64,000 bases of DNA from Haliclystus octoradiatus (Eukaryota > Cnidaria > Staurozoa > Stauromedusae > Haliclystidae), in assembly GCA_916610825.1 (NCBI GenBank), contig OU744454.1, positions 12,403,178-12,467,177 on the forward strand. Direction: 5' to 3'. Under the pieces are notes generated by a model. It saw nothing but the letters and a program-made list of their open reading frames with translations, was not told the DNA's origin and did no database searches. The position numbers were made by a program, and so were the translations under genes. Positions 31,513 to 43,397 of the stretch are shown here, in pieces (position 1 is the first letter of the stretch; every line of letters starts with the position of its first letter).

Positions 31513-33989
31513 CATAATTTAAAGCAATTATTTTAACAAATTACTCATCATCATTGCACTAAAAATGTTTTCAATATTATTTTTACATGACTTGACAATA
31601 TTATAGACTGCATGAAGTCAACATGAAGTAGAAAACTAATAAACCTTAAATTTTAAAATGAAAATTTTAGTATTTTCTTCGGGCACGCTTGTCATTTCTG
31701 ACTAAAAATGCATGTCAAAATGTAGACATTAGAAGCAATTATATTTAAAGTACAAGCAACTGCCGGAATTGACATCTCGTTCTGATGTTATTTTATTGCT
31801 TCAAAATAAATTTGAGCAACTTGATTTTTGATCCCAGTGTGTTCAATGTGCCACCATTCTAGTAAATTTCCTGGTGATTTGATTGGTCGATACCAGCGCA
31901 CAACCATTTTAGTCAAACTATGAATCGCTGCATTGTATATTAGTTTGGTTTTCTAATGATTCCTGGGAAAGACAATAGGCGCTTCGATGCAACGATCCAG
32001 TACTCCTGTAAAATAAATGCAACGATTTAGCACAACGATCTGTCAAACCAATCCGGTATTAGCGCAACGATTGAATCAAACACATCAACCACACCAAGGC
32101 AGCTGCTGTAAAATCGAATGAAAATTCGATTCAACGTATATTTGATTTGCTGACCGTGACCGTAGAATCTAAGGGTGCTATTACCGGAGTTCCGGGTCAT
32201 TTCGCGCTACATCCATTGTTTAGCCCAGGAACAATCAAAACTTTGTGGATTTTTGGACCAAAGAGGTAACTCACTTCAATTAACAGGATTATATGGACTT
32301 GTAATAGTGTGGAACATTCTTTTAATCAATATAAATTCATCGATTTTTATATAATAATACACTCTTTAAAGAGTACATATTTATAATTCATGTAAATTTT
32401 TTGAATTGTGGATTGTCATTTTTTCATATTCCAGATTGTAGCTGTATTGTACATTGGAGATTGAAAACTAGTTCTTAATGAAGTAATGTTCAATACAGTA
32501 TAACTAAATTTATTTATGCTTGAAATAACCTAACAATTATATATTCATTCTTCTTGCTCAATCTTTCTTTGGAGTATAGAGTGGCGGTTGTCGAAAATAG
32601 GCGTGTTAAATGACCTAATTATCTTTACCCCTATAAAATAATTACTGGATCCGCGACTGGGTATCATACAGAAGTCAGTCCCTTTTTTCTGAGCAGTACT
32701 GATGAAATATAATGGCCAGAAACAAGTACTTCTCTGCTACTATTTGAGAAATATATACTCATTAGAATCGCAGGTTTCAAGTTGTGAGAAACAAACTTGT
32801 AGGCCTATTCTGACCATTTGTGAAGCGATGTTGATGATTTTTATGCCACTACGGCAAAGCAGGAACATAAAATGAACATAATTAAATCATTTTTGACCAG
32901 CAGCGACAAATTCGAAGAAAAGTAAGTGTGTCCAATCACCGAAGGTAGCTCGAAAACAAAATTGCTCAACACGCGAAGCAAAATTACAGATTTTAAACAA
33001 GCATTCCAACAAGAATGCCCATACAGCAACATTTGTCTTTGTTTTTCAAGATTTGAAATGGTCACCCAATCCCGAAATACGAAAAATAAACGAAAGTGTA
33101 TGTCATATCAGCGTTGGAAAAGATCTCCAAGCAATGTTGCTTTGATCCAATCAAGCTTTTCAATATTCAACAGTAGGCATAAATGTCAACTCGCTTTGCA
33201 ACTGCAACCAACGACTACATCATCAATGCAATTTTACTTTTAGGGACAACTAAAGGAGGAGCCCCCTTCAGCTAGTATTTGGTTTTCGTGAAACGTAAGG
33301 GAACAATGAACCTGTGAACAATTGTTGCAATCTCTAGTCGTTCGTGTTTTGAGTTGAGTGTAATAACAGGCCACAGTGCTGAAGAAACAACGAGTTTGAA
33401 AATTGTACAGTTTTAACAGAGCACTCTTTGGTAGAGGAGTAAACAGGGAGTTCTAATACTGGAGGATTGGTCTTACATAAATTTTGTACCATTTCCAACT
33501 GATACTTAATGACGTCATAGATCATCTGAACCGCCGAATTTCGTGGATATGAATGTTGAATATGGTTTTGAATGCGGATTTGTTCATGAGCTGTTAAGGC
33601 CGGTTTCCACTTGGCGAAGAATGCAGCAAAAAGTTTGCGTACGCATGCGTTGTGTGATGTTGCACGCTAGTTTAGACCACGCAGGTTTCACTGCAACTTC
33701 TGCTGAAGCGAAAAAAATTGTTGGAACTGAACCTACTTTTTGCGTTTCGCTGCAGCAAAAATAAATCAATCCGATGCAAATCATCCGAAAATGCTATTAT
33801 GGTTGCCAAATGTTGTTTTAAATTTGTTAGTCCGTAACCTTGATCTTCAGGCAGCGTTATAGCTTCAGCTCAGCATAGTGGCGTTTTGTGCTTATAATAA
33901 AAAAATTACATAGACTGGTTAACAATTACGTAATCACTGTTAATAATAATGCGCAATTGTAGACATATACATGAAATATTGACAACAAC
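31513..33989. other. Upstream part of unit 1, repeats only
   Basis: Contains a stretch at about 31975-32085 with four gc(g)caacga-like motifs, shared with 57.18-57.29 kb, and copy R2 of the dispersed repeat (32.65-33.83 kb). Open frames here lie on repeat sequence and resemble no protein. Confidence 0.6.
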
Positions 33990-34540
33990 TAAACTGATAC
34001 CTACATGAAAATCAAATTTCAAATTGGAGTAATACATAGAAAGTACATCTATATGTTTCGAACAAGACACTATTTTCTCAAAAATAACACATTTTTGCTT
34101 GGAATAAGAATGTACATACTTTCCACATAGCTAGATATAATTTTCTTATTTTAAGTAAAAATTTTCATAAAGTCTTGCTATGCTGGCAAGAAATTCTTAA
34201 AATCATATTTTATTGTCATGCCGAAATAATGAGCCTCAACCTTAATGAATATCAACTATAAAGTTGAGGCTCAAATTAGTAAAACTTGAATATCAGTATT
34301 TATAACCTTTTCTACCTTTTCAAACCTATTCTATATTAATTACTTCTTTGCATTATATTAACTTTTGAAAAGTTTCATTCAAACCATAACAATTTAGCAA
34401 GTTCCCAACATGCTTCACAGTTTCCTCTCTAGATAGTTTAGCAGGTGGAATATATGACAAATTGATAGATACCACAACACAAACATAGAAGTCGATTAGA
34501 TGATATCGTTTTTGTAACAGCAACTGTACAGGTGGTCACC
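33990..34540. repeat. Left part of the old repeat interrupted by transposons
   Basis: Homologous to 23190-23600. It continues at 42190 on the far side of the nested insertions. Confidence 0.75.
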
Positions 34541-34829
34541 TAGTCTGCGTTTACAGACCGCGATTCATTCACAAAAGAATAGGGTCTGTGTGTTTTGCAC
34601 AGTTCTCTGTCTAGCCACTCTAGGAAAACGTAGAGCGGAAGTTTCTGATCGATGCCTGGTAAATCTATTGTTCTTAGATAATAAATTCATCACCTCCGTT
34701 CGATCAATTAATTGTCATAGCTACGAAGCCTAAAATAGAACTTATTGCAATCATGTCAACTGAAGTGAACAAAGTAATGTGAGAATGCCGATGAGATCAT
34801 CTTAATCTTGCATAATTATGTGACATCAA

Positions 34830-35402
34830 TGTAGACTGTAACCGCAGTCAGTCTACTAATTTAAATAGTTGTATCTGTGTGTGTTAGTACCAAGATAATA
34901 CGCAACAAATGAACTGCCAAATAACACAAATGAAGCTGCTCAATGCTGATATGTTGATAAGTTGTTAAGTTGTTTGTGGTTGGTTTTTCTTAAAGGAATA
35001 ATTAAATCACATAAATTAATACAAAGTCGTTTAATAAATCAAATACAATGTAAACTAGGTTATAACACAATTACAGATAAAAAACATACCTTTGGTGTTC
35101 GTTCCAGCACAGATAACAACACCTATTAATAATATTTTACAATTCGTTCGAGTCAGCGTAGCTCTTCTCTATACTTTGGCTTTCTCCGACTGACTAACAT
35201 TTACAATAATTTTACGTATTGAACACCAAAGGCGGAAAATATATTTATGATGACTAATTTTCGATCTTTCTAGATATTTACTTACAATAGATTAACAAGA
35301 TGACTAACTAGCTAATACGTCGAGAATAAGTGTCCCTTAGTAGCTATGGTAACGGCGTCTAAATGTATAATGGCGGCAGCAAGAATATAATTGTCGGCTA
35401 CA
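34830..35402 (-). repeat. BEL/Pao 3' LTR
   Basis: A 573-bp direct repeat of 41518-42090. On the element's strand it begins tgtagccgac and ends cagtctaca. A G-rich tract (gggcggg) lies directly inside, as expected for a polypurine tract. Confidence 0.92.
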
Positions 35403-35557
35403 TACCCGCCCCGATGAGCCATTGTCAAAATGCTCATCTTAAAAAACTTATAACGACAATTTACACTTATCTTAAAATAACATAATATTAAAAACAGCTG
35501 AATTTCTAATTTTGTTCTGAAATAATTAATATAATTATTTAATTTAATTAACATTAA

Positions 35558-38500
35558 CTAATCTCCCTCTAGTAAGCACAATTTTGCTATTGGGCGTAAC
35601 AAAATTGTCGATCCTGTTTTGACCTTGACAGAGCGCACACAGCCATCTGGTCCTGGAATTGTTTCAGTAACTCTCCCTAATTGCCAATGATTTCTTGGTG
35701 TAGAGTTATCTACAATAAGAACTAAATCGTTCACCTTCATGTTCTTTGTGAGGGTGTTCCATTTCTGCCTTGTTTGTAGCATTGGCACATACTCCTTGAG
35801 CCATCGTCTCCAGAACTGGTCTGCCAAATACTGTCCTTGCCTCCATCTCCTTCTTCTGTGGTTATCTTCTTCGTTGAATATGCCTGGTGGTAGTGTCGGT
35901 CCTTGGAATTGAAGTAGCAAGTGATTTGGTGTTAATGGGCTTTCATCTGATGGGTCATCGCTAATTTGTGTAAGTGGTCTACTGTTTAATATCGCCTCTA
36001 TTTCGACCAAAATCGTAGTTAGGGTTTCATCTCTTATTAGTTGGTTTCCGATGATTGCTCTCATACTCCTTCTTATGCTTTTTATCAATCTCTCCCAAAC
36101 ACCGCCCATGTGACTTGCGGTCGGGGGGTTGAAAAGCCAAGTTGTTTCTTTCTTCATCAAAAACTCCTTAATCTTTCTCTCATCTAGATCCTTCAAACAT
36201 TGTTTGAGCTCTTTCTCTGCCGACGTGAAATTCGTACCATTGTCACTTTTGATGATCTCGGGACTTCCTCTTCTAGCTACAAATCTTCTTAAGGCGTTTA
36301 TGAATGAGCTGGTATCCAATGAATGAGCGACTTCTATGTGGACTGCACGTGTATTGAAGCAAGTGAATAGACAACCGTAGCGTTTGACTGTACTTCTTCC
36401 TTGCTTTACTCTGAAGGGACCGAAATAATCTACGCCAGTAAAGTTGAAGGCTGGCTTAAAGGGCGTCACCCTCGTCTTTGGTAAATTGGCCATGTACTGA
36501 TGACTTGGCTTCTTTAGTCTTTTCATACAGTTAACACAATTTCTCAGGATTCTCTTAGTTGTAGTTCTTGCACCGACTATCCAAAACTTCAATCTCACTT
36601 CAGACAAAACATGGTTGAGCCCAATATGGCCCATCATAAGATGGTAGTGCATTATGATCAAGTTTGATACATGATGATCTTTAGGAAGAATTACTGGATG
36701 TTTTGCGTCATAACTTATCGGAGCTCCGTCAATTCTTCCGCCAACTCTTATTATGTCCTTGTCGATGATAGGTGAAAGTTTCACAATTTTACTTTGGATC
36801 TGAACCTTTTTCGTTTTCTCTAGATCGGCGAGTTCCTTTGTAAATGTAGTCCTTTGGGTGTGTTTAACGATGTATTTTTCCGCTAGTTTGATTTCTTTAA
36901 CTGTGATTGGACTAGTTTGGAACTGTTTCTTGTTCGTCTTTGTCGCTTTCCATTTTACATATTCTTTAAATCTTATGATCCAGGCTATCCCTACTTTTAG
37001 TCTTTCCCACGATGAATATCTTTTAATTAACTTGCTAATTATATCGTTTTTTGCTTCTTCTTGTGTTTGTACGATTTGGATTGTTCTTACTTCCGAATCA
37101 AACCCTGGACATTCTTTAATCGGGTTGTCGGATTTATCTTCAATCGGATTTTTAGATTGATTTTCAATCGGATTTTTAGGCCAAGACTCTTCTGACTGCT
37201 TCAAGAAGTCAGGTCCTTTGAGCCATCGTGAATCTTCCAAAAGGGATTTAACTTTGAGACCACGGGAAGCGTCATCCGCTGGATTGCTCTTTGTATCAAC
37301 ATAGTTCCATTGACCCGGGTCGCTAGCCTCTCTTATCTCGTTCACTCTGTTAGCCACAAAGATTGAAAATCGCTTTGATTCGTTGGCGATAAATCGCAAA
37401 ACTGTTGTCGAATCTGTCCAAAAGAAGGTGCTGTCAATCTTGAGGTCAATCTCTTCTAGGATTGTTTGAGCCATTCTAGTTGCTATTACTGCCGCTTGCA
37501 ATTCTAGACGTGGAATTGTTTGTTGTTTAATTGGTGAGAGCCGTGATTTACCCATTACGAAGGCGCAATTGATTTCTCCCTTTAAAGAGATACTTCGAAG
37601 ATAGGCAACGGCACCATAACCATCTTGTGATGCGTCCGAAAAACAGTGTATCTCCCTTCTTTCTAATGCCTGTTCTGGAATCTTGAGAATGTTTCTCTCA
37701 ACCTTCAAATTGTTAAGACTTGAAAGTTCTTGCGTCCATGATTTCCATACTTTCAAATGTTTTTCTTCTAATCTGTCGTCCCATCCAATTTTTTCTCTCC
37801 AGAGGTCTTGCAATAGTAGCTTAGCCTTGAATATATATGGACATGCAAATCCCAATGGATCGTACACCGAACTGACTGATGACAAAATACCTCTCTTCGT
37901 CATGGGTTTGTTAAATTCAAAGGTCTTGAAACCAAAACAATCATCGTCTGGGTTCCACTGCACCCCAAGGGCGCGGTCGATTGGCAACTTGTCGAGATCT
38001 AGGTTAAGTGATGGTTTTGCCCTTTCTGATTGAGATACTGTGTTAAGTATCCTTTTGCTGTTACTTGACCATTTTGTTAAATTAAAACCTCCTTTCATTA
38101 GTACCTCCTTTAGTTCTCTGATCATTTCGATTGCGTCTTCTTCGGTATCTGTTGCCTTTAAACAATCATCTACATAGAAATTTCGGTGGATTGCCTGGAT
38201 AGTGCTTTGTTTGTAGTGATCTTTATTATCATCTGCAGTCTTTCTCAATGCGAAACTGGCACACGATGGTGAACTGGTTGCCCCGAATATGTGCCTGGTC
38301 ATCTGGTAGCTTTGGGGTTCTTCATCTAAATTACCTCCTGGCCACCATAGGAACTGGAGTGAATTACAGTCTTCGGTTGGTACCTTAAGCTGATAGAACA
38401 TTGTTTGAATATCAGAAGCAAAAACAAATTTTCCTGTTCTGAATCGAGTCAGTACTCCAATCAAGGAGCTCGTTAGATCAGGCCCCTGTAAAAGGTTGTC

Positions 38501-40573
38501 ATTTAGGGATGTTCCCATAAATCGGGCAGCTGCGTCAAACACGATTCTGACCTTTGTTTTATTTGGATTTATTACCGGATGATGTGGGAGATACCACACC
38601 CTTTCACTCTTTACGTTTTTTGGTGACTCTCTAGCGTAACCCTTTATTAGGTAATCGTTTACTATGCTTTTATACTTTTCTAATAAGTCTGTATTGTTTA
38701 CCAGTCTTCGTTTTAATGATTTAAGTCGTTGTTGTGCCATAATGGCATTGTTTGGTAATTGTACTTGGGGATCCTTCCACGGGAGTCCAATTTGATAGTG
38801 GCCTTCAACTATGATTGCAGACTTTCTCATTGAATTAAGTGCCCTATCGTCTTCGATTGAACTAGCAGTCTGATTATGGGTCTTACTTGTCCCATAGCTA
38901 TCGATGGTCCAAAAGTTTTGTAGTTGACAATCTAGCTTTTCATCTATGTTTAATTCATTTTCTTCTGCTATAGTTACGTACAGCGCATTGCAATTACTTT
39001 TACTGTTTGCCCTTTGTATGGCTGCCTGTCCCACTGCCGACCATCCCAGTTGAGTTCGTACGGCCCATGGTTCGTTTATCTTACCTCGTTTATGTTCTAT
39101 TGCTATTAAGGCCTCTGGACAGTTCGTCCCAATTATCATAGACACCTTATTAGATTTTATGATAGGGAAGTCTATGCCTTTGAAATGGTCCCATTCCTCT
39201 ACTCTTATTCTCTTCAGTTTGTCACATGTTAGGTTCAAATTATTCATGGAATAAATGGTGTTGATTTCTAGGGTAGGACTGTCATTTCCTAGAGGGGACA
39301 CCTTCACAGTAGCTTTGTCACATTTGACTTTCTCTTTCTTGTTTACAGTATTTATTACTAACTGGCTGTCTTTCCCTTTAATATCTAATTCTTTGAGGAC
39401 ATTTTCTTCTACAAGCGTGATATTGGACCCAGTGTCTAGTAAAGCATTTATAGTTATTATTTTCGAGTTCCCGTATAGTTTAATGGGAACTATTTGTAGT
39501 AAAGTTGTACATTCGGGCTTTCTTATATTGTTAACAATGGTGTTAGAGTTGACATTCTGCGTCTCTATTTCAGTTTCGGTCACAGTCACTTCTGCAGTGG
39601 ACTGTCTGTCAGGTCTGTGCATAATTGTAAGATGCCTTCTGCCGCAGTTCTCTTTACCGCAGGTCTTGTCTGTTCTGCATTTTGCGGCAAAGTGGTTTCC
39701 CTTCAAACATTTGAAACATAGACCGTTATCTCTGGCAATTTTCACCTTTTCGTCGTAGTTTTTTGATTTAAATAGATTACACGTGTAGACTGGATGATTT
39801 TCTTCGCAACATGGGCATTTATCATTCCAACCTCTATTTTGGGTTGCAAACGTGGTAGTTATTGCTTTTGGCGTTTTATTTTGTCTGCTAAAGTCGTTTC
39901 CTTTTGATTTTGTTTCCTTCAGTAACATAGATCCAAAGACAGGGTCTGTTGCAGCATCTAACTCCTGCTCGAGGTATGTGATCAGGTCATCTATTGTTGG
40001 TTCATCCTTCATTCTCAATTTTACGGCTATTCCTGCCCATTTTCGCGCAACAAATTTGGGTCCTTTTTCGACAATTTTAGCTAAATTCTCTTCATCCAGT
40101 TTATGGAGATAGTTCATAGCAGCTAATGTTTCCCTAGCTGTTCTTACTTTATCTACGTATTCTTCGAAACCTTGAGCGTCATTAGGTTTCACTTGCACGG
40201 ATTCTGTTAGTGATTTTATTGCTGCTTTAACGACAGATACAGGTTTGCCATACCTTTTTCGCAATAAAGTCAACGCTTTATCTAATTTCCCTTCGCCTGT
40301 AATTTCTAGAACTTGTACGGCGGATCTTGCTGGCCCCGTCAGAAATTGTAATAGGCGAGACATTTTTTGTGTCTCGTTTAAGGGTCGCATCATTACTAAC
40401 TCATTGAAACGAGTTATGAATCTAGGGTATTCTTCTGAGCTACCAGAAAATTTTGGAATTTCTAAATTTGGTAGCTCATTAGCCATACTCAGACGTTGGA
40501 CTGCTATTAATGCTTCGTGTATAGCGTTTGTTTGTAATGATTGATTAGTGACCGGCTGTGTGTTCTCTGTCAT
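35558..40573 (-). CDS. BEL/Pao Gag-Pol polyprotein, 1671 aa
   Basis: In order: a BEL-type gag region with PKFSGSSEEYPRFITRF near residues 40-56, cysteine-rich zinc knuckles around residues 250-315 (CPCCEENHP, CFKCLKGNHFAAKC), an aspartic protease motif (LLDTGSNITLVE), a reverse transcriptase with FYVDDCL, an RNase H-like region, an integrase with an HHCC-type zinc segment and a D,D,E core, and a C-terminal basic tail. This is the usual BEL/Pao order. The open frame is long and continuous. Confidence 0.92.
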   Translation of the reverse strand: MTENTQPVTNQSLQTNAIHEALIAVQRLSMANELPNLEIPKFSGSSEEYPRFITRFNELVMMRPLNETQKMSRLLQFLTGPARSAVQVLEITGEGKLDKALTLLRKRYGKPVSVVKAAIKSLTESVQVKPNDAQGFEEYVDKVRTARETLAAMNYLHKLDEENLAKIVEKGPKFVARKWAGIAVKLRMKDEPTIDDLITYLEQELDAATDPVFGSMLLKETKSKGNDFSRQNKTPKAITTTFATQNRGWNDKCPCCEENHPVYTCNLFKSKNYDEKVKIARDNGLCFKCLKGNHFAAKCRTDKTCGKENCGRRHLTIMHRPDRQSTAEVTVTETEIETQNVNSNTIVNNIRKPECTTLLQIVPIKLYGNSKIITINALLDTGSNITLVEENVLKELDIKGKDSQLVINTVNKKEKVKCDKATVKVSPLGNDSPTLEINTIYSMNNLNLTCDKLKRIRVEEWDHFKGIDFPIIKSNKVSMIIGTNCPEALIAIEHKRGKINEPWAVRTQLGWSAVGQAAIQRANSKSNCNALYVTIAEENELNIDEKLDCQLQNFWTIDSYGTSKTHNQTASSIEDDRALNSMRKSAIIVEGHYQIGLPWKDPQVQLPNNAIMAQQRLKSLKRRLVNNTDLLEKYKSIVNDYLIKGYARESPKNVKSERVWYLPHHPVINPNKTKVRIVFDAAARFMGTSLNDNLLQGPDLTSSLIGVLTRFRTGKFVFASDIQTMFYQLKVPTEDCNSLQFLWWPGGNLDEEPQSYQMTRHIFGATSSPSCASFALRKTADDNKDHYKQSTIQAIHRNFYVDDCLKATDTEEDAIEMIRELKEVLMKGGFNLTKWSSNSKRILNTVSQSERAKPSLNLDLDKLPIDRALGVQWNPDDDCFGFKTFEFNKPMTKRGILSSVSSVYDPLGFACPYIFKAKLLLQDLWREKIGWDDRLEEKHLKVWKSWTQELSSLNNLKVERNILKIPEQALERREIHCFSDASQDGYGAVAYLRSISLKGEINCAFVMGKSRLSPIKQQTIPRLELQAAVIATRMAQTILEEIDLKIDSTFFWTDSTTVLRFIANESKRFSIFVANRVNEIREASDPGQWNYVDTKSNPADDASRGLKVKSLLEDSRWLKGPDFLKQSEESWPKNPIENQSKNPIEDKSDNPIKECPGFDSEVRTIQIVQTQEEAKNDIISKLIKRYSSWERLKVGIAWIIRFKEYVKWKATKTNKKQFQTSPITVKEIKLAEKYIVKHTQRTTFTKELADLEKTKKVQIQSKIVKLSPIIDKDIIRVGGRIDGAPISYDAKHPVILPKDHHVSNLIIMHYHLMMGHIGLNHVLSEVRLKFWIVGARTTTKRILRNCVNCMKRLKKPSHQYMANLPKTRVTPFKPAFNFTGVDYFGPFRVKQGRSTVKRYGCLFTCFNTRAVHIEVAHSLDTSSFINALRRFVARRGSPEIIKSDNGTNFTSAEKELKQCLKDLDERKIKEFLMKKETTWLFNPPTASHMGGVWERLIKSIRRSMRAIIGNQLIRDETLTTILVEIEAILNSRPLTQISDDPSDESPLTPNHLLLQFQGPTLPPGIFNEEDNHRRRRWRQGQYLADQFWRRWLKEYVPMLQTRQKWNTLTKNMKVNDLVLIVDNSTPRNHWQLGRVTETIPGPDGCVRSVKVKTGSTILLRPIAKLCLLEGD

Positions 40574-40731
40574 GCCTTCACTTGCAATTGCCTTATTGTT
40601 ATTACTTTTAGATATAACTGTTTTGTCCTGAACTTTATTAGTTAAAGATTCCTTATTACTTTTATTACTGTTGTGCGTAATATTTTCTATTATAGGTAAT
40701 CTATTCGTATTAGTTATTTCTATCGGTCTTT

Positions 40732-41481
40732 CTATTTTCTTAATCTTAATTGACGTACGCGATTTCGTTGTTTTGAAACAATAGAACTCTCGTCATCCGT
40801 GTCACTGAGTTCATCTAACTCCGCATTTGCTTCGTCTATCCGCTCTTCCGCAATGTCTATGGCTAAGGCAGTTTTCATTTTGGCTTTCAAAATATTTAAT
40901 TCAGCTTCCCTTTCAATAACTTGAAGCTCGAATTTAGCCCTTTCAATATCTCTTTGGGCTTGTTTAGTTTTCGATTTAATGCTTGCCCGACTAGCCTTAG
41001 ACGATGCGGAAGCGGAACTACGCTTAGACCTGCGGGACTTCTGCGAGACCGTACTGGCTGACTCACCAATGTTGGTTTCGTCATCACTATGGTCACCAGT
41101 CACGGCTGGCGCTGACGTAATATTTTTAATATAATTTCTAATAATTATGCTATAGCGAGACATCCGTTCTGTCTCTGATTTAAATAATCCTTGAATGTAT
41201 GCTACCGACGTTGACGTAAGGTCGGTTCTCGAATGTTCTATTCTATATTGTGACTCATACCACTCCCATCGTTCTTTTAGCTCCGCTTCCATTCTTTTTA
41301 TCATCTCCAATGGTTTTACATCTGTGATCGATTGTTCTATTTCATCGTATAGCTTTATCAAATCACTTTCTGCCTTTTCCAATGGCGTAGGTAAAGCGGT
41401 TTCCGCATCAGTTGTATTCTCCTCGGTGTCATCTTCGTCCGTGGCACTTCTGAGCTTCATCATTCTCTTTGGTTCTGACAT
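40732..41481 (-). CDS. BEL/Pao leader frame, 249 aa, charged coiled coil
   Basis: A highly charged protein with a Ser/Arg-rich middle and a C-terminal coiled coil (ERAKFELQVIEREAELNILK). It lies between the 5' LTR and the long polyprotein frame, where BEL elements place N-terminal gag sequence. Confidence 0.75.
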   Translation of the reverse strand: MSEPKRMMKLRSATDEDDTEENTTDAETALPTPLEKAESDLIKLYDEIEQSITDVKPLEMIKRMEAELKERWEWYESQYRIEHSRTDLTSTSVAYIQGLFKSETERMSRYSIIIRNYIKNITSAPAVTGDHSDDETNIGESASTVSQKSRRSKRSSASASSKASRASIKSKTKQAQRDIERAKFELQVIEREAELNILKAKMKTALAIDIAEERIDEANAELDELSDTDDESSIVSKQRNRVRQLRLRK

Positions 41482-41517
41482 ATTACCAACAGCAATGGAT
41501 GATCAAAGAAAAACTCA

Positions 41518-42090
41518 TGTAGACTGTAACCGCAGTCAGTCTACTAATTTAAATAGTTGTATCTGTGTGTGTTAGTACCAAGATAATACGCAACAAATGA
41601 ACTGCCAAATAACACAAATGAAGCTGCTCAATGCTGATATGTTGATAAGTTGTTAAGTTGTTTGTGGTTGGTTTTTCTTAAAGGAATAATTAAATCACAT
41701 AAATTAATACAAAGTCGTTTAATAAATCAAATACAATGTAAACTAGGTTATAACACAATTACAGATAAAAAACATACCTTTGGTGTTCGTTCCAGCACAG
41801 ATAACAACACCTATTAATAATATTTTACAATTCGTTCGAGTCAGCGTAGCTCTTCTCTATACTTTGGCTTTCTCCGACTGACTAACATTTACAATAATTT
41901 TACGTATTGAACACCAAAGGCGGAAAATATATTTATGATGACTAATTTTCGATCTTTCTAGATATTTACTTACAATAGATTAACAAGATGACTAACTAGC
42001 TAATACGTCGAGAATAAGTGTCCCTTAGTAGCTATGGTAACGGCGTCTAAATGTATAATGGCGGCAGCAAGAATATAATTGTCGGCTACA
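41518..42090 (-). repeat. BEL/Pao 5' LTR
   Basis: A direct repeat of 34830-35402 with the same length and, by eye, the same sequence. Confidence 0.92.
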
Positions 42091-42315
42091 ATCAATATTA
42101 TTCTGATACGAGGCCCGGACAGAGAAACCGAGCAATTCACACAGACCCTATAATTTTGTGAATGAATCGCGGTCTGTAACGCAGGCTAGTGGTCACCAAC
42201 AAAGAGAAGAATAATGTAGGGTTAATATGACTGTTGATAAACAGAGCCTCTATGAAGCTGGACCAGCTTTGCTAATATAGGTATTGTATCCACGAAGGGC
42301 AGATATATCGTCATC

Positions 42316-42640
42316 CTCTCCTTGACGTTCGCAACCTAAAACGTTATTATATCAAAATAAAGAATGAATCAACAGTCAATTAAGTAGTAATTAATACCGT
42401 ACGTTACAGTACTGTTCGTATAAAAGTGTAACGACGTCCGTAGTTGAGGATATTCAAGTTTTAAGTTGTCATCATAAATTTCCCCCTTCTCAGAGCCACC
42501 TAAAATGAAATTATATCAAAATAAAGAATGAATCAACAGTCAATTAAGTAATAATTATTATTGTACGTTACTGTTTAAATGAAATTGTTGCGAAGTGCGT
42601 AGTTGAGGTTATTTAGGTTTAAGTTGTCACTGTAAAGTCC
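42316..42640. repeat. Two tandem ~165-bp repeats
   Basis: Two diverged units share atatcaaaataaagaatgaa, tcaacagtcaattaagta, gtacgttac, a cgtagttgagg core and aagttgtca...cccc at the end. A related pair occurs at 49030-49218. The repeat lies just downstream of gene units 2 and 3. Confidence 0.75.
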
Positions 42641-43397
42641 CCATCCAGATCAACCTATCAACAATGAATTTTGAATAAGGTAAACCTTTAATATTTGAAC
42701 GTATACCAAAAGCCCCCTCTCCCGGGAAATAAAACTTCCCATGATTTAGTACTTTTTCTAAAAGCAACTCATTGCAAGTAGTTTTGACGAAATCCGAAGA
42801 GATTTCCTGTTTTATAGACACTTCAATTTAACTTTATTTGAGATGGAAACGCGCCATTATAAATTAAATTAGACCTATACGCAGAATTCCATATATTTCC
42901 AACGCTTTAGAATGCCAAACAAGACAGTTTTTACCAGAGGGCAAAACATTTGCAAACAGTTATAAATCTGATAGGATGTAATTAGAATAATCTATAGTGA
43001 AACAAGGAATTGGCCAATAATAATAGGCCAAAATTTTTAAACGAAAAATGAAACCCATTCAAATGCATTATGTGGAGTTGTACGTGGGTTGAAACTACAT
43101 GCCAATATATATAATATCTTATACTAAACAGATAGGCTTCCCTGAGATTAATCTGAGAGTAAAATCCTGACCAAAGGTGTACAGAGTCAAAATGTTGACT
43201 CGACATCCAAAATAGGCTCTTATAAACGTGTGTGACTCCACGTCGGACTCTAGAAATGTAAGAAAAATAAACTTTATAACTCCGACTCCTTTTTCAAAAC
43301 ATTTCAGACAAACTCCTTCAAAATGTCCAAAAATGGAATAATTTATCAACCCAGAATTAACCAAACATAGGAAGATGCAAAATAAATTAACCTATCC

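Larger units (their letters stand above)
27400..33880. repeat. Segmental unit 1 of three (fibrinogen-type gene unit)
   Basis: This is homologous to 42640-48510 and 51730-58340 in the same orientation. Each unit holds 3' flank, a four-exon minus-strand gene, promoter, a gcgcaacg-rich stretch (units 1 and 3) and part or all of the dispersed R repeat. Unit boundaries are approximate. Confidence 0.8.
34830..42090 (-). mobile_element. BEL/Pao LTR retroelement, looks whole and young
   Basis: The element is 7261 bp with 573-bp terminal repeats that look identical by eye, TG...CA ends and a 5-bp target duplication, atcaa, at 34825-34829 and 42091-42095. Identical terminal repeats imply a recent insertion. 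Two long minus-strand frames lie inside. It is inserted in the short inverted-repeat element described above. Confidence 0.93.
34541..42188. mobile_element. Short inverted-repeat transposon split by the BEL element
   Basis: The left end 34541-34612 (tagtctgcgtttacagaccg...) and right end 42117-42188 (inverse: tagcctgcgttacagaccgc...) form inverted repeats of about 72 bp. The direct repeat gtggtcacc flanks them at 34532-34540 and 42189-42197. It is 8 or 9 bp long, because one base could belong to either the repeat or the end. Without the BEL insertion the element is about 370 bp and has no gene. An 8-bp duplication would suggest hAT. Confidence 0.82.

Noticed and set aside
32926-33764. Open frames within the dispersed R repeat
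   Set aside because: The frame is not kept between the four copies of the repeat, so they are not coding.
36129-40544. Several open frames on the plus strand opposite the BEL element
   Set aside because: They are antisense shadows of the long polyprotein frame and have no domain features.
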